A stretch of 32,341 bases of DNA from Actinoplanes oryzae (lineage in GTDB: Bacteria > Actinomycetota > Actinomycetes > Mycobacteriales > Micromonosporaceae). Where the stretch lies: NCBI RefSeq assembly GCF_030757795.1, contig NZ_JAUQWH010000100.1, positions 1 through 32,341 on the forward strand, written 5' to 3'. A program made the position numbers and the translations under genes. Positions 13,889 through 21,673 of this stretch are shown here, piece after piece (the first letter of the stretch is position 1; every line of letters starts with the position of its first letter). The notes below the pieces were generated by a model. It was not told the DNA's origin and ran no database searches. It saw only the letters and a list, made by a program, of their open reading frames with translations.

Positions 13889-14203
13889 TCATCGCCGGAA
13901 CCGCTCCTCGATGTCGTCGGCCTGGTCCTCGTCTCGCGCGGCAGCGAGGGCCGCCTTGAGGTCGGGGTCAAGCTCCAGGTCCCGTCCCCATTCCCGCTTG
14001 GTCTCCTGGATCTCCAGCTCTCTCCGGACGGCGGCCTTGACGAACTGGGAGACGCTGACGTCGAGTTCGAGGGCTTCCTCCTTGAGCGCGGCCACCAGTC
14101 CTTCGGGCAACGTGACCGTGATCCTCTTGTTCCCCACACCGGCACCGTGCTGCGGTGTGTCCTCTTCCGGCTCGGTGTCGATCCGAGCATCGGTGATGCT
14201 CAC
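13889..14203 (-). CDS. ribbon-helix-helix (CopG/Arc-type) DNA-binding protein
   Basis: A 104-aa protein. Residues about 26-62 (KRITVTLPEGLVAALKEEALELDVSVSQFVKAAVRREL) give the beta strand and two helices of a ribbon-helix-helix domain, preceded by an acidic N-terminus and followed by a charged tail. Such proteins are small repressors, often antitoxins. No toxin gene is adjacent: downstream is the nucleotidyltransferase (63 nt away, same strand) and upstream is an untranslated gap. The start is GTG 14203 with GGCGGTG upstream. It might regulate the nucleotidyltransferase pair or be autoregulatory; neither is shown. Confidence 0.7.
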   Translation of the reverse strand: MSITDARIDTEPEEDTPQHGAGVGNKRITVTLPEGLVAALKEEALELDVSVSQFVKAAVRRELEIQETKREWGRDLELDPDLKAALAAARDEDQADDIEERFRR

Positions 14204-14479
14204 GCGGCATCACCGCCGGCACACGGGATTTGTCCCGAGATGCGTGTGCTTCTCATGGCCCAGGACCTTACTGACGACTCTAGGCGTGGCGCAACTGTGC
14301 ATGAGACTTGGTGATGGTACGTGGCCGCGGGCTGGTGCCTGGGTCATGGAGCGAGGAGACTGCCGGGTGGCGAAGGCAGCAATACTGCGGAAACCCTTGT
14401 CAAAGTCGGTCCGAGCTGCGATAAACGTAGGGAAGATCGCCGATGCCCCCTGATTCCGTAGATCCCCTAGACTCTCTCC
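14204..14479. other. intergenic region of lower GC between RHH and Lrp genes
   Basis: This divergent gap is visibly less GC-rich than its surroundings. It holds no convincing gene. A partial direct repeat, CTGCGGAAAC (14385-14394) and CTGCGATAAAC (14416-14426), lies 31 bp apart, about three helical turns. It sits about 75 and 45 bp before the Lrp -10 box and could be a regulator site. Confidence 0.35.
14468..14473 (+). promoter_or_regulatory. leaderless-type -10 element TAGACT of the Lrp-aminotransferase-oxidoreductase operon
   Basis: TAGACT ends 6 nt before the GTG at 14480, and there is no ribosome-binding sequence in between. This indicates a leaderless transcript for the regulator and the genes coupled to it. 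Confidence 0.6.
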
Positions 14480-14935
14480 GTGACCGACCAGGCCCTGGAC
14501 CACATCAACAAGCAGATCATCGAGCACCTCCAGCGGGACGGGCGCATGTCGTACGCGACGCTCGCCAAGGAGATCGGGCTGTCCGAGGCCGCGGTGCGGC
14601 AGCGGGTGCAGCGGCTCCTCGACAACGGGCTGATGCAGATCGTGGCCGTGACCGACCCGCTGACGCTGGGCTTCGCCCGGCAGGCGATGGTCGGCGTCAA
14701 GGTGCTCGGTGACATGCGCCGCGTCGCCGACGAGATCGCCGCCATCCCCGAGGTCGACTACGTGGTGATCTGCGCCGGCGGCTACGACATGCTCGTCGAG
14801 CTGGTGTGCACCGACGACGAGCATCTGCTGGAGCTGCTCAACGACAAGATCCGGGCGGTCGAGGGGGTGTCCGCCACCGAGACGTTCATGTATCTGAAGC
14901 TTGCCAAACAGACCTACGCATGGGGTACGAGATGA
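14480..14935 (+). CDS. Lrp/AsnC-family transcriptional regulator
   Basis: A 151-aa feast/famine regulator. The N-terminal winged helix-turn-helix covers about 4-60 (DHINKQIIEHLQRDGRMSYATLAKEIGLSEAAVRQRVQRLL). The C-terminal alpha/beta RAM domain, which binds small amino compounds and drives oligomerisation, covers about 66-145 (GVKV, VVICAGGYDMLVEL). The gene heads an operon: its stop overlaps the aminotransferase start (ATGA). It most likely controls polyamine catabolism in response to an amine or amino-acid ligand. Autoregulation is common in the family, and possible sites lie upstream at 14385-14426. Confidence 0.92.
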   Translation: MTDQALDHINKQIIEHLQRDGRMSYATLAKEIGLSEAAVRQRVQRLLDNGLMQIVAVTDPLTLGFARQAMVGVKVLGDMRRVADEIAAIPEVDYVVICAGGYDMLVELVCTDDEHLLELLNDKIRAVEGVSATETFMYLKLAKQTYAWGTR

Positions 14936-16293
14936 GCCAGGATCTGTCCGCCGCTGCCCGCGACCATCTGTGGATGCACTTCACCCGCCTGTCTTCGTAT
15001 GACAAGGAGCCGGTCCCGGTTATCGTGCGCGGCGCCGGTGCGTACCTCTATGACCAGGCCGGGAAGCGCTACCTGGACGGGCTGTCGGGGTTGTTCGTGG
15101 TGCAGGCCGGGCACGGCCGCACCGAGCTGGCGGAGGCCGCGGCGAAGCAGGCCGCCGAGCTCGCCTACTTCCCGATCTGGTCCTACGCGCACCCGAGCGC
15201 CGTGGAGCTGGCCGAGCGTCTGGCGAGCCTGACGCCCGGGGACCTGAACCGCGTGTTCTTCACCACGGGCGGCTCGGAGGCCGTCGAGAGCGCGTGGAAG
15301 CTGGCGCGCAACTACTTCAAGCTCACCGGCAAGCCGATGAAGACCAAGGCGATCTCGCGCGCGGTGGCCTATCACGGCACCACGATGGGCGCGCTGTCGA
15401 TCACCGGGCTGCCGCTGCTCAAGCAGCAGTACGAACCGCTGGTCCCGAGCACGAGCCGGGTGCCGAACACCAACTTCTACCGGCGCCCCGACAAGTCGCT
15501 CAGCTCCGAGGAGTTCGGGATCTGGGCCGCGGACCGCATCGCCGAGGCGATCGAGTTCGAGGGCCCCGACACGGTCGCCTGCGTCTATCTCGAACCGGTG
15601 CAGAACGCGGGCGGCTGCTTCCCGCCGCCGCCCGGCTACTTCCAGCGGGTGCGCGAGATCTGCGACCGCTACGACGTGCTGCTCGTCTCCGACGAGGTGA
15701 TCTGCGCCTTCGGCCGGCTGGGGGAGTACTTCGGGGCCCAGCGCTACGGTTACACGCCTGACATCATCACCTGCGCCAAGGGCATGACCTCGGGGTACGT
15801 ACCCCTGGGCGCCATGATCGCGTCGGAGCGCCTGGTCGAGCCGTTCCTGACGGGCACGGCGTCGTTCGCGCACGGCATCACCTTCGGCGGGCATCCGGTC
15901 GCGTCGGCCGTCGCGCTGACCAACCTGGACATCTTCGAGCGCGAGGACCTCAACGGCCACGTACGCGAGAACTCCGCGCTGTTCCGGTCCTATCTGGACC
16001 GCCTCACCGACCTGCCGATCGTCGGCGACGTGCGGGGCGACGGGTTCTTCTTCGGGATCGAGCTGGTCAAGGACAAGGCGACCCGGGAGACCTTCGACGA
16101 CGCCGAGTCCGACCGGCTGCTGCGCGGCTTCCTGTCCAAGGCGCTGTTCGACGCCGGGCTCTACTGCCGTGCCGACGACCGTGGCGACCCCGTGGTGCAG
16201 CTCGCGCCGCCGCTGGTCTGCGACGAGTCGCACTTCGCCGAGATCGAGCAGATCCTGCGCACGGTGCTGAGCGAGGCATGGACCCGGATCTGA
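14932..16293 (+). CDS. class III aminotransferase, probable putrescine/polyamine:pyruvate (or 2-oxoglutarate) aminotransferase
   Basis: A 453-aa PLP aminotransferase of the omega-amine/beta-alanine:pyruvate type (SpuC-like). Visible are TTGGSEAVESAWKLAR (111-126), AYHGTTMGALSITG (147-160), Asp254 in VSDEVICAFGR, and the Schiff-base Lys283 in TCAKGMTSGYVPLGA. The opening HFTRLSSYD and the LSGLFVVQAGHGR stretch are typical of the actinobacterial polyamine-type group. It would convert putrescine or a longer amine into the aminoaldehyde that the dehydrogenase at 934-2370 could oxidise. The start overlaps the Lrp stop and its end overlaps the FAD oxidoreductase by 16 nt, so all three are coupled. 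Exact donor and acceptor cannot be told from the sequence. Confidence 0.88.
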   Translation: MSQDLSAAARDHLWMHFTRLSSYDKEPVPVIVRGAGAYLYDQAGKRYLDGLSGLFVVQAGHGRTELAEAAAKQAAELAYFPIWSYAHPSAVELAERLASLTPGDLNRVFFTTGGSEAVESAWKLARNYFKLTGKPMKTKAISRAVAYHGTTMGALSITGLPLLKQQYEPLVPSTSRVPNTNFYRRPDKSLSSEEFGIWAADRIAEAIEFEGPDTVACVYLEPVQNAGGCFPPPPGYFQRVREICDRYDVLLVSDEVICAFGRLGEYFGAQRYGYTPDIITCAKGMTSGYVPLGAMIASERLVEPFLTGTASFAHGITFGGHPVASAVALTNLDIFEREDLNGHVRENSALFRSYLDRLTDLPIVGDVRGDGFFFGIELVKDKATRETFDDAESDRLLRGFLSKALFDAGLYCRADDRGDPVVQLAPPLVCDESHFAEIEQILRTVLSEAWTRI

Positions 16294-17552
16294 CCTCCTG
16301 GTGGCTGCGCACGCTCGAGCCGTTCGAGTGGCGTGCGCCGCTTCCGGGCGACACCAGCGCCGACGTCGTCATCGTCGGCGGCGGCTACACCGGGCTGTGG
16401 ACCGCCTATTACCTGGCCGGCCTGGCGCCCCGGAAGCGGATCGTCGTTCTCGAGGCGGAGTATGCGGGCTTCGGCGCGTCCGGGCGCAACGGGGGCTGGT
16501 GCAGCGGGCTGTTCCCCGTACCGGAGGGGAAGCTGGCGCGGCGCTACGGCCCGGACCGGGCGTCGGCCCTGACCAAGCACCTGGCGGACGCGGTCGACGA
16601 GGTCGGCCGGGTCGCCGCCGCCGAGGGGATCGACTGTCACTACGCCAAGGGCGGCACGATCACGCTTGCCCGCACCCCCGCGCAGCTGCGCCGGGTCCGC
16701 GACTCGCCGGACTTCCTCGACGCCGGGCGGGCGGCCGCGATCTGCGGGGCGACCGACGTGCTCGGCGGCACCTACAGCCCGGACTGCGCGGCCCTGCACC
16801 CCGCCCGCCTGGTCCGCGGCCTGGCCGACGCCGCCGAGCGCCGCGGCGTCACGATCCATGAGGGCACGCGCGCGCTGTCGGTGAGGCGCGGCGAGGTGAC
16901 GACCGATCGCGGGACCGTCCGGGCCCCGACCGTCGTGCGGGCGCTCGAGGGCTACACCGCCGGGCTGCCCGGGCACCGCCGCGCGCTCGCCCCGGTCTAC
17001 TCGCTGATGATCGTGACGGCGCCCCTCGACCCCGCGACCTGGGCGCGGATCGGCCTGGCGCGGCGCGAGACCTTCAGTGACGAGCGACACCTCATCGTGT
17101 ACGGGCAACGCACCGCCGACGACCGGCTGGCGTTCGGCGGCCGCGGGGCGCCCTATCACTTCGGCTCGCGCGTCCGGCCCTCGTACGACCGGGAGCCGCA
17201 CGTCTTCGCCGCCCTCCGCCGCACCCTGACCGAGCTGTTCGGCATCGACCCGCCCATCGAGGACAGCTGGGGCGGCCCGCTCGGCATCCCGCGCGACTGG
17301 ATGCCGTCGGTGGGCGTGCACGACGGGCTCGCCTGGGCGGGCGGCTACGTCGGTGACGGCGTGGCGGCGGCCAACCTCGCCGGGCGTACGCTGGCCGACC
17401 TGATCGCCGGTGACCTGAGCGACCGGACGACGCTGCCGTGGGTCGGGCACCGCTCCCGGCGCTGGGAGCCCGAGCCGGTGCGCTGGCTCGGCATCAACGC
17501 CGCCCTGCGCGCGACCGCCCTGCGCGACGTGTGGGAGCGCCGCGGCCGATAG
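16278..17552 (+). CDS. FAD-dependent oxidoreductase (DAO/PuuB-like amine oxidase)
   Basis: A 424-aa DAO-superfamily flavoprotein. The dinucleotide-binding motif is VVIVGGGYTGLWTAYYLAG (30-48, GGGYTG at 34-39), followed by an acidic strand end (VVLEAE) and the subgroup motif GASGRNGGW. The C-terminal GGYVGDGVAAANLAGRTLADLI is the second FAD contact. Related proteins oxidise gamma-glutamylputrescine, other amines or D-amino acids. Translation starts at ATG 16278, inside the end of the aminotransferase gene (16-nt overlap). It is a distant paralogue of the oxidoreductase at 24703-26055, which belongs to the transporter operon. Having both an aminotransferase and an oxidase allows two routes to the aldehyde. 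Confidence 0.87.
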   Translation: MDPDLTSWWLRTLEPFEWRAPLPGDTSADVVIVGGGYTGLWTAYYLAGLAPRKRIVVLEAEYAGFGASGRNGGWCSGLFPVPEGKLARRYGPDRASALTKHLADAVDEVGRVAAAEGIDCHYAKGGTITLARTPAQLRRVRDSPDFLDAGRAAAICGATDVLGGTYSPDCAALHPARLVRGLADAAERRGVTIHEGTRALSVRRGEVTTDRGTVRAPTVVRALEGYTAGLPGHRRALAPVYSLMIVTAPLDPATWARIGLARRETFSDERHLIVYGQRTADDRLAFGGRGAPYHFGSRVRPSYDREPHVFAALRRTLTELFGIDPPIEDSWGGPLGIPRDWMPSVGVHDGLAWAGGYVGDGVAAANLAGRTLADLIAGDLSDRTTLPWVGHRSRRWEPEPVRWLGINAALRATALRDVWERRGR

Positions 17553-17555
17553 CAT
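17550..17555 (+). promoter_or_regulatory. leaderless-type -10 element TAGCAT
   Basis: TAGCAT overlaps the stop codon of the FAD oxidoreductase gene (TAG 17550-17552) and ends 6 nt before the GTG at 17562. There is no ribosome-binding site between them. Confidence 0.5.
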
Positions 17556-17561
17556 GCGCGC

Positions 17562-18263
17562 GTGCTCCTGCGCCGCGTGCTCGCCGCCGCCGCCGTGCTC
17601 GTGATCGGTGTCACCGGCCTGGTCGCGGCCGCTCCGGCGGTCGCCGCCACCGCGTGCCCCGGCTGCTCCGGCCTGCGGGACCTGGGCGACGGCATCTGGG
17701 CCGAGCGCGACGATCCCCGCTACGAGATCGCCGTCCGCGGGGCCCGCGGCCGGGTCGAGTTCTTCTGGGGCGAGCGCATCACCGACCCGCGGATCGTGTT
17801 CTGCGCGTCGGAGTCCTGCTACCGGCGCCTGAGCGGCGGCCTCCAGCGGCGGAACTGGACGGTGGTGCTCCCGCCGGACGGCGTCACGGAGGCGGCGGTG
17901 GGGCGCGAGCTGACCCTGGCCGAGTTCCATCAGCGCGTCGGGCCCGTGGTCCGCGAGGTGCCGCCGTGGTTCGACGCGGGCCTGGCCGCCCTGGTCGCCG
18001 GCGACGACCGGTACGTGACGCCGCCGGCCCGGCGCATCGACCGCTGCCGCATCCCGTACGAGCAGGCGCTCCCCGTGCTCACCGCCGACTGGGCGCAGGC
18101 GACGAGCGGCGGGAAGGACTGGCCGGTCACGCAGGCGGCCTGCCTGGTGAGCCGCTGGGCGCACCGGCACAACGGGGGCATAGGCGTCAACAACCTGGTC
18201 ACCCGGCTGGAGAGCGGCGACGAGTTCGACGCCGTGGTCCGTCCCGACCCGCCGCTCGCGTGA
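17562..18263 (+). CDS. secreted protein resembling a gluzincin (peptidase MA-like) without HExxH
   Basis: A 233-aa protein with a signal peptide (LLRRVLAAAAVLVIGVTGLVAAAPAVAA, cleavage near 29) and six cysteines in the mature part (32, 35, 81, 86, 162, 194), consistent with disulfides outside the cell. The segment EVPPWFDAGLAALVAGDDRY (132-151) looks like the P-x-WFxEGLA region that follows HExxH in peptidase MA-type zinc peptidases. At the matching upstream place the sequence is GRELTLAEFHQRVG (114-127), where HELTH would be expected, so both zinc-binding His residues are missing. It is therefore probably a non-catalytic relative. The start is GTG 17562, set by the leaderless -10 and the signal peptide. 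A 35-bp tandem array begins at its stop codon. Confidence 0.75.
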   Translation: MLLRRVLAAAAVLVIGVTGLVAAAPAVAATACPGCSGLRDLGDGIWAERDDPRYEIAVRGARGRVEFFWGERITDPRIVFCASESCYRRLSGGLQRRNWTVVLPPDGVTEAAVGRELTLAEFHQRVGPVVREVPPWFDAGLAALVAGDDRYVTPPARRIDRCRIPYEQALPVLTADWAQATSGGKDWPVTQAACLVSRWAHRHNGGIGVNNLVTRLESGDEFDAVVRPDPPLA

Positions 18264-18435
18264 CGACCGCGGCTCGTCCCGGGCCGCCGCTCGTGTGACG
18301 ACCGTGGCTCGTCCCGGGCCGCCGCTCGTGTGACGACCGTGGCTCGTCCCGGGCCGCCGCTCGTGTGACGACCGTGGCTCGTCCCGGGCCGCCGCTTGCC
18401 CGACGACCGTGGTCCGCTCCGGGCCGGCGCTTCTT
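18261..18435. repeat. 35-bp tandem repeat, five units
   Basis: Units begin at 18261, 18296, 18331, 18366 and 18401. The second and third are identical, the first differs by one base, the fourth diverges at its last bases and the fifth is degenerate. Each of the first four begins with TGACGACCG, so the first TGA is the stop codon of the preceding gene. The last coding stretch (18226-18260) is itself a diverged copy of the unit. The array probably arose by duplication of the gene's 3' end. There are no unique spacers, so it is not CRISPR. Confidence 0.9.
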
Positions 18436-18503
18436 TGACGCCGGGGTCAAGTTGTAAGGACTGTCACGCCTCGGTCCGGCGCCGGAAGGAGGACGATGGG
18501 GGG

Positions 18504-19484
18504 ATGGCGATCCCACTCTCGCTCCTCGACCTCGCACCCATCGCGCCCGGGCAGAGCGCCCGCGACAGCCTCGCGGCCAGCGTCGACCTGGCCCGCGCCG
18601 CGGAGGCGGCCGGCTACCGCCGCGTGTGGTATGCGGAGCATCACAGCATGCCCTCCATCGCCTCCTCGGCCACCAGCGTGGTGATCGGCCACGTCGCCGC
18701 GCACACCGAGACGATCCGGCTCGGCGCCGGCGGCATCATGCTGCCCAACCACTCCCCGCTGGTCATCGCCGAGCAGTTCGGCACGCTCGCCACGCTCTAT
18801 CCCGACCGCATCGACCTGGGCCTCGGCCGCGCGCCGGGCAGCGACCAGGCCACCATGTACGCGCTGCGCCGCAACCCGGCCTCCGCCGAGTCCTTCCCGC
18901 AGGACGTCCAGGAGCTGCAGGGCTTCCTCGCCGGCAAGTCCCTGGTTCCCGGCGTGCAGTCGGTGCCCCGCCCCGACGCCCCAGTGCCGCTCTACATCCT
19001 GGGCTCGTCGCTGTTCGGCGCGCAGCTGGCGGCCAAGCTGGGCCTGCCCTACGCGTTCGCCTCGCACTTCGCCCCCGACGCCCTGCACCAGGCGATCGCC
19101 GTCTACCGCGACACGTTCGAGCCGTCCGCCCAGCTCGCCGAGCCCTACGCCATCGCCGGCGTCAACGTGATCGCCGCCGACGACCACGACACCGCGGTCG
19201 ACCAGATGACGAAGAGCTACCGCGCCCGCACCCGCGCCTTCATCACCCGCGGCCCGGTCGCCCGCAACTTCACCGACGCCGAGATCGACGAGTTCCTGGC
19301 GTCCCCCTCCGGCCGCCAGCTCTCCCAGATGACCCGCTTCACGGCGGTCGGCACCGCGGCCGAGGTCCAGGACTACCTGGAGACCTTCGCCAAGGAGGCC
19401 GGCGCCGACGAGCTCATCACCGCCCACCACGCCCTCGACACCGCCGACCGGATCCGCTCGCTGCAGCTGACCGCCGGCCTCTGA
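18504..19484 (+). CDS. LLM-class flavin-dependent oxidoreductase (luciferase-like monooxygenase, MsnO8 type)
   Basis: A 326-aa TIM-barrel protein. It opens with IPLSLLDLAPIAPGQSARDSL (residues 3-23), then AGYRRVWYAEHHSMPSIASSATSVVIGHVAAHT, GAGGIMLPNHSPLVIAEQFGTLATLYPDRIDLGLGRAPG, and ends with the family-typical ADRIRSLQL. This pattern marks the MsnO8 group of F420/FMN-using luciferase-like enzymes; the substrate is unknown. AAGGAGGA (18486-18493) lies about 10 nt before ATG 18504. A nearer ATG at 18496 is in another frame and not used for this protein. It stands alone between repeat arrays. Confidence 0.9.
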   Translation: MAIPLSLLDLAPIAPGQSARDSLAASVDLARAAEAAGYRRVWYAEHHSMPSIASSATSVVIGHVAAHTETIRLGAGGIMLPNHSPLVIAEQFGTLATLYPDRIDLGLGRAPGSDQATMYALRRNPASAESFPQDVQELQGFLAGKSLVPGVQSVPRPDAPVPLYILGSSLFGAQLAAKLGLPYAFASHFAPDALHQAIAVYRDTFEPSAQLAEPYAIAGVNVIAADDHDTAVDQMTKSYRARTRAFITRGPVARNFTDAEIDEFLASPSGRQLSQMTRFTAVGTAAEVQDYLETFAKEAGADELITAHHALDTADRIRSLQLTAGL

Positions 19485-19493
19485 CGGACAGCC

Positions 19494-19514
19494 CGGCCCG
19501 GCTCTGACGGGCCG
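19494..19514 (+). terminator. possible terminator hairpin after the monooxygenase gene
   Basis: CGGCCCG (19494-19500) pairs with CGGGCCG (19508-19514) around a 7-nt loop, starting 10 nt after the stop. There is no T tract, so the assignment is weak. Confidence 0.3.
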
Positions 19515-19516
19515 CC

Positions 19517-19576
19517 GCCGCGCGCCTGCACGCCGCGCGCCTGCACGCCGCGCGCCTGCACGCCGCGCGCCTGCAC
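19517..19576. repeat. 15-bp tandem repeat, four perfect units
   Basis: The unit GCCGCGCGCCTGCAC occurs at 19517, 19532, 19547 and 19562 without a mismatch. It contains GCGCGC and lies 32 nt after the monooxygenase stop. It is not inside a supported gene. Confidence 0.95.
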
Positions 19577-19715
19577 CCGGCGCCCGTCTCCGGTGGCCCA
19601 TCAATCCCGCGTGGGCGTCGTCTCGGCGGCGCCCGCTCGGTGCCGTCCGCGGGCGGCCTGATCATGTGCCGCACGCTGCCCGTCCCGGCCCTTACCCCGG
19701 CGCTCTTCGCCGGCA

Positions 19716-19790
19716 TCCAGCGCGGCCGGCTTCGTCGTCGTCCAGCGCGGCCGGCTCCGCCGTCATCCAGCGCGGCCCGGCCGGCGTCGA
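19716..19790. repeat. 25-bp tandem repeat, three units
   Basis: Units begin at 19716, 19741 and 19766, all opening with TCCAGCGCGGCC. The first two differ at a few bases and the third is more diverged. It lies in the same intergenic region as the 15-bp array but has an unrelated unit. Confidence 0.85.
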
Positions 19791-19917
19791 TCCGCGCGCA
19801 CCTCGTGCCGCCCATGCGGACACCGGTCGCCGCGCGCCCGCCGCGTGACAGATCGAGGACTCGGCACGGCGAGCAGCCCCCGCGGGCCTATGGTGGCCGG
19901 GAGAACGGGGAGGTTCG

Positions 19918-21513
19918 ATGTCTCTGCGCAGAGCACTTACCCTGGCCGCCGTCCTGCTGCTGATCCCCGCGGTTCCGGCATCGGCCGGCCCCCGGGGCGG
20001 CGACCGGCCGAGGGGCGGCGACTGGCCGACCTGGCAGGGTGACGTCCGCGGCTCCCGGCACAACGGCGCCGAGCGGCAGATCACGCCGGCCACCGCCGGG
20101 CGGCTGGAGCTCAAGTGGGCCTACGCGTTCCCGAAGACCGGCGCCCCGGTCAAGAGCCAGCCCGCCGTCGTCGGCGACACCGTCTACGTCGGGGACAACA
20201 GCCTCTTCTTCTACGCGCTCGACGCCCGTACCGGCGCCCGGAAGTGGTTCTTCGACACGCTGACGGTCAATCCGGCCCTCGGCGCGGGCATGGTCATGGA
20301 CGGCCCGGCAGTGGCGCGCGGGAAGGTCTACTTCGGCGACAGCCGCGGCTACGTCTACGCGCTGGATCAGGAGACCGGCCGGCTCCGGTGGGCGCGCGAC
20401 ACCGACGATCATCCCGCCGCACTGCACACGAGTTCACCGCTGTACCACGACGGCCTGGTCTACATCGGCTCGTCCAGCGGGGAGAACACGGCCGGCGCCG
20501 ATTATCCGTGCTGCACGTTCCGCGGGCACATCGACGCCCTGGACGCGGAGACCGGTGCGCTGGTCTGGCGGTACTGGACCGTCCCCGAGCCGGTGCGGGC
20601 CGGCACCTGGCCCAGCGGGGCGGCCCGGTACGAGCCCTCGGGCGCGGGCGTGTGGAGCTCGCCGGTCGTCGACCCGGTGACGGACACGCTCTATGTCGGC
20701 ACGGGGCAGAACTACACGGGCAGTGCCGGCGACTTCGACTCGCTGCTCGCGCTCGACGCGCGTACCGGGGCGGTTCGCTGGAAGAACCAGGTCACCGATG
20801 CCGACACGTGGCGCAGTCTGTGCAACGAGCCGGACGCCGAGGGCTACTGCCCGGGGCTCCACGACGGCACCGCCCTCGACTACGACATCGGCGCCACGCC
20901 GAACATCTTCCGCGCCGGTGGCCGCACCCTGGTCGGCGTCGGGCAGAAGAGCGGCGTCTACCACACGTTCGACGCGGCGACCGGCGCTGTCGTGTGGCGC
21001 CGCCAGCTCGGCGTGCCCCTGCCCAGCGGCGGCATCTCCGGCATCCAGTGGGGCAGCAGCTACGACGGCCGCCGCCTCTTCATCGCCACGTACTTCGCCG
21101 ATCCCGGCACCCTCTTCGCCGTCGACCCCGCCACGGGCCGCGTCCGCTGGCAGACCCCGAACCCGGCCGACGGCTGCACCACGGGCGGCGCGGCCGCGTA
21201 CCCCGGCATCTGCGCTCTTGCCCACACCCCGGCCGTGACCACGACTCCCGGCCTGGTCTACGAGGGCAGCACCGACGGCAAGATGCGGATCTACTCGGCG
21301 CGCACCGGCGCGGTCCTCTGGGAGTACGACACCGTCCGCGAGTTCGCCGCCGTCAACGGCGGCACCGGCTTCGGCAGCTCCATCTCCGGCAACGGTGGCG
21401 CCGTCGTCGCGAACGGCATGCTCTACGTCCAGGCCGGCTACGTCCCCTTCTATCCGAGCGAGCACGGCCCGGTCCTGCTCGCGTTCGGCCTGCCGGACCG
21501 GCCGTCCGCATAG
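19918..21513 (+). CDS. secreted PQQ-type beta-propeller (quinoprotein alcohol dehydrogenase-like)
   Basis: A 531-aa protein with a signal peptide (about 1-23) and repeated tryptophan-docking blades such as YALDARTGARKW (99-110), YALDQETGRLRW (147-158), DALDAETGALVW, LALDARTGAVRW and YSARTGAVLW, the blade pattern of PQQ dehydrogenases. Adjacent cysteines 198-199 (DYPCCTFRG) match the vicinal disulfide of quinoprotein alcohol dehydrogenases. It is most like polyvinyl-alcohol dehydrogenase-type proteins without a haem domain, as no CxxCH is seen. No PQQ biosynthesis gene is in the window. ATG 19918 has GGGGAGG 4-10 nt upstream, and TATGGT at 19889 may be its -10. Cofactor and substrate are unproven; some such propellers have no PQQ. 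Confidence 0.85.
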   Translation: MSLRRALTLAAVLLLIPAVPASAGPRGGDRPRGGDWPTWQGDVRGSRHNGAERQITPATAGRLELKWAYAFPKTGAPVKSQPAVVGDTVYVGDNSLFFYALDARTGARKWFFDTLTVNPALGAGMVMDGPAVARGKVYFGDSRGYVYALDQETGRLRWARDTDDHPAALHTSSPLYHDGLVYIGSSSGENTAGADYPCCTFRGHIDALDAETGALVWRYWTVPEPVRAGTWPSGAARYEPSGAGVWSSPVVDPVTDTLYVGTGQNYTGSAGDFDSLLALDARTGAVRWKNQVTDADTWRSLCNEPDAEGYCPGLHDGTALDYDIGATPNIFRAGGRTLVGVGQKSGVYHTFDAATGAVVWRRQLGVPLPSGGISGIQWGSSYDGRRLFIATYFADPGTLFAVDPATGRVRWQTPNPADGCTTGGAAAYPGICALAHTPAVTTTPGLVYEGSTDGKMRIYSARTGAVLWEYDTVREFAAVNGGTGFGSSISGNGGAVVANGMLYVQAGYVPFYPSEHGPVLLAFGLPDRPSA

Positions 21514-21673
21514 GGTCCCGGTTCGGAATTCGGCAAGCCGCACATCTGGTAACGGCGTTGTGTACTGCCGCTACGACGCGGTAAAGCCCATGGTTCCGCG
21601 GGTCCGCACCCGCATAGCGTCGCCGCAGCCGGAGGCCCACCCGGGCGGCCGGCGACGCGAAAGGAACGAACGA

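Larger units (their letters stand above)
19485..19917. other. 433-nt gene-free region with two tandem arrays
   Basis: No supported gene lies between the monooxygenase and the quinoprotein-like gene. The region holds a weak hairpin right after the monooxygenase stop, a 15-bp x 4 array, a 25-bp x 3 array, and a probable -10 element TATGGT (19889-19894) for the next gene. The open frames across it are Arg/Pro/Ala-rich with no recognisable domain. Confidence 0.6.

Noticed and set aside
14210..14479. Remnant of a transposase or small gene in the low-GC gap
   Set aside because: The minus-strand frame there has no recognisable motif, and no terminal inverted repeats or target duplications are seen.
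18261..18435. Possible CRISPR array
   Set aside because: The units are contiguous with no unique spacers and no cas genes are present; it is a tandem repeat.
18496..18684. ATG at 18496 with an excellent ribosome-binding site
   Set aside because: It opens a short frame out of phase with the conserved monooxygenase; ATG 18504 gives the family N-terminus.
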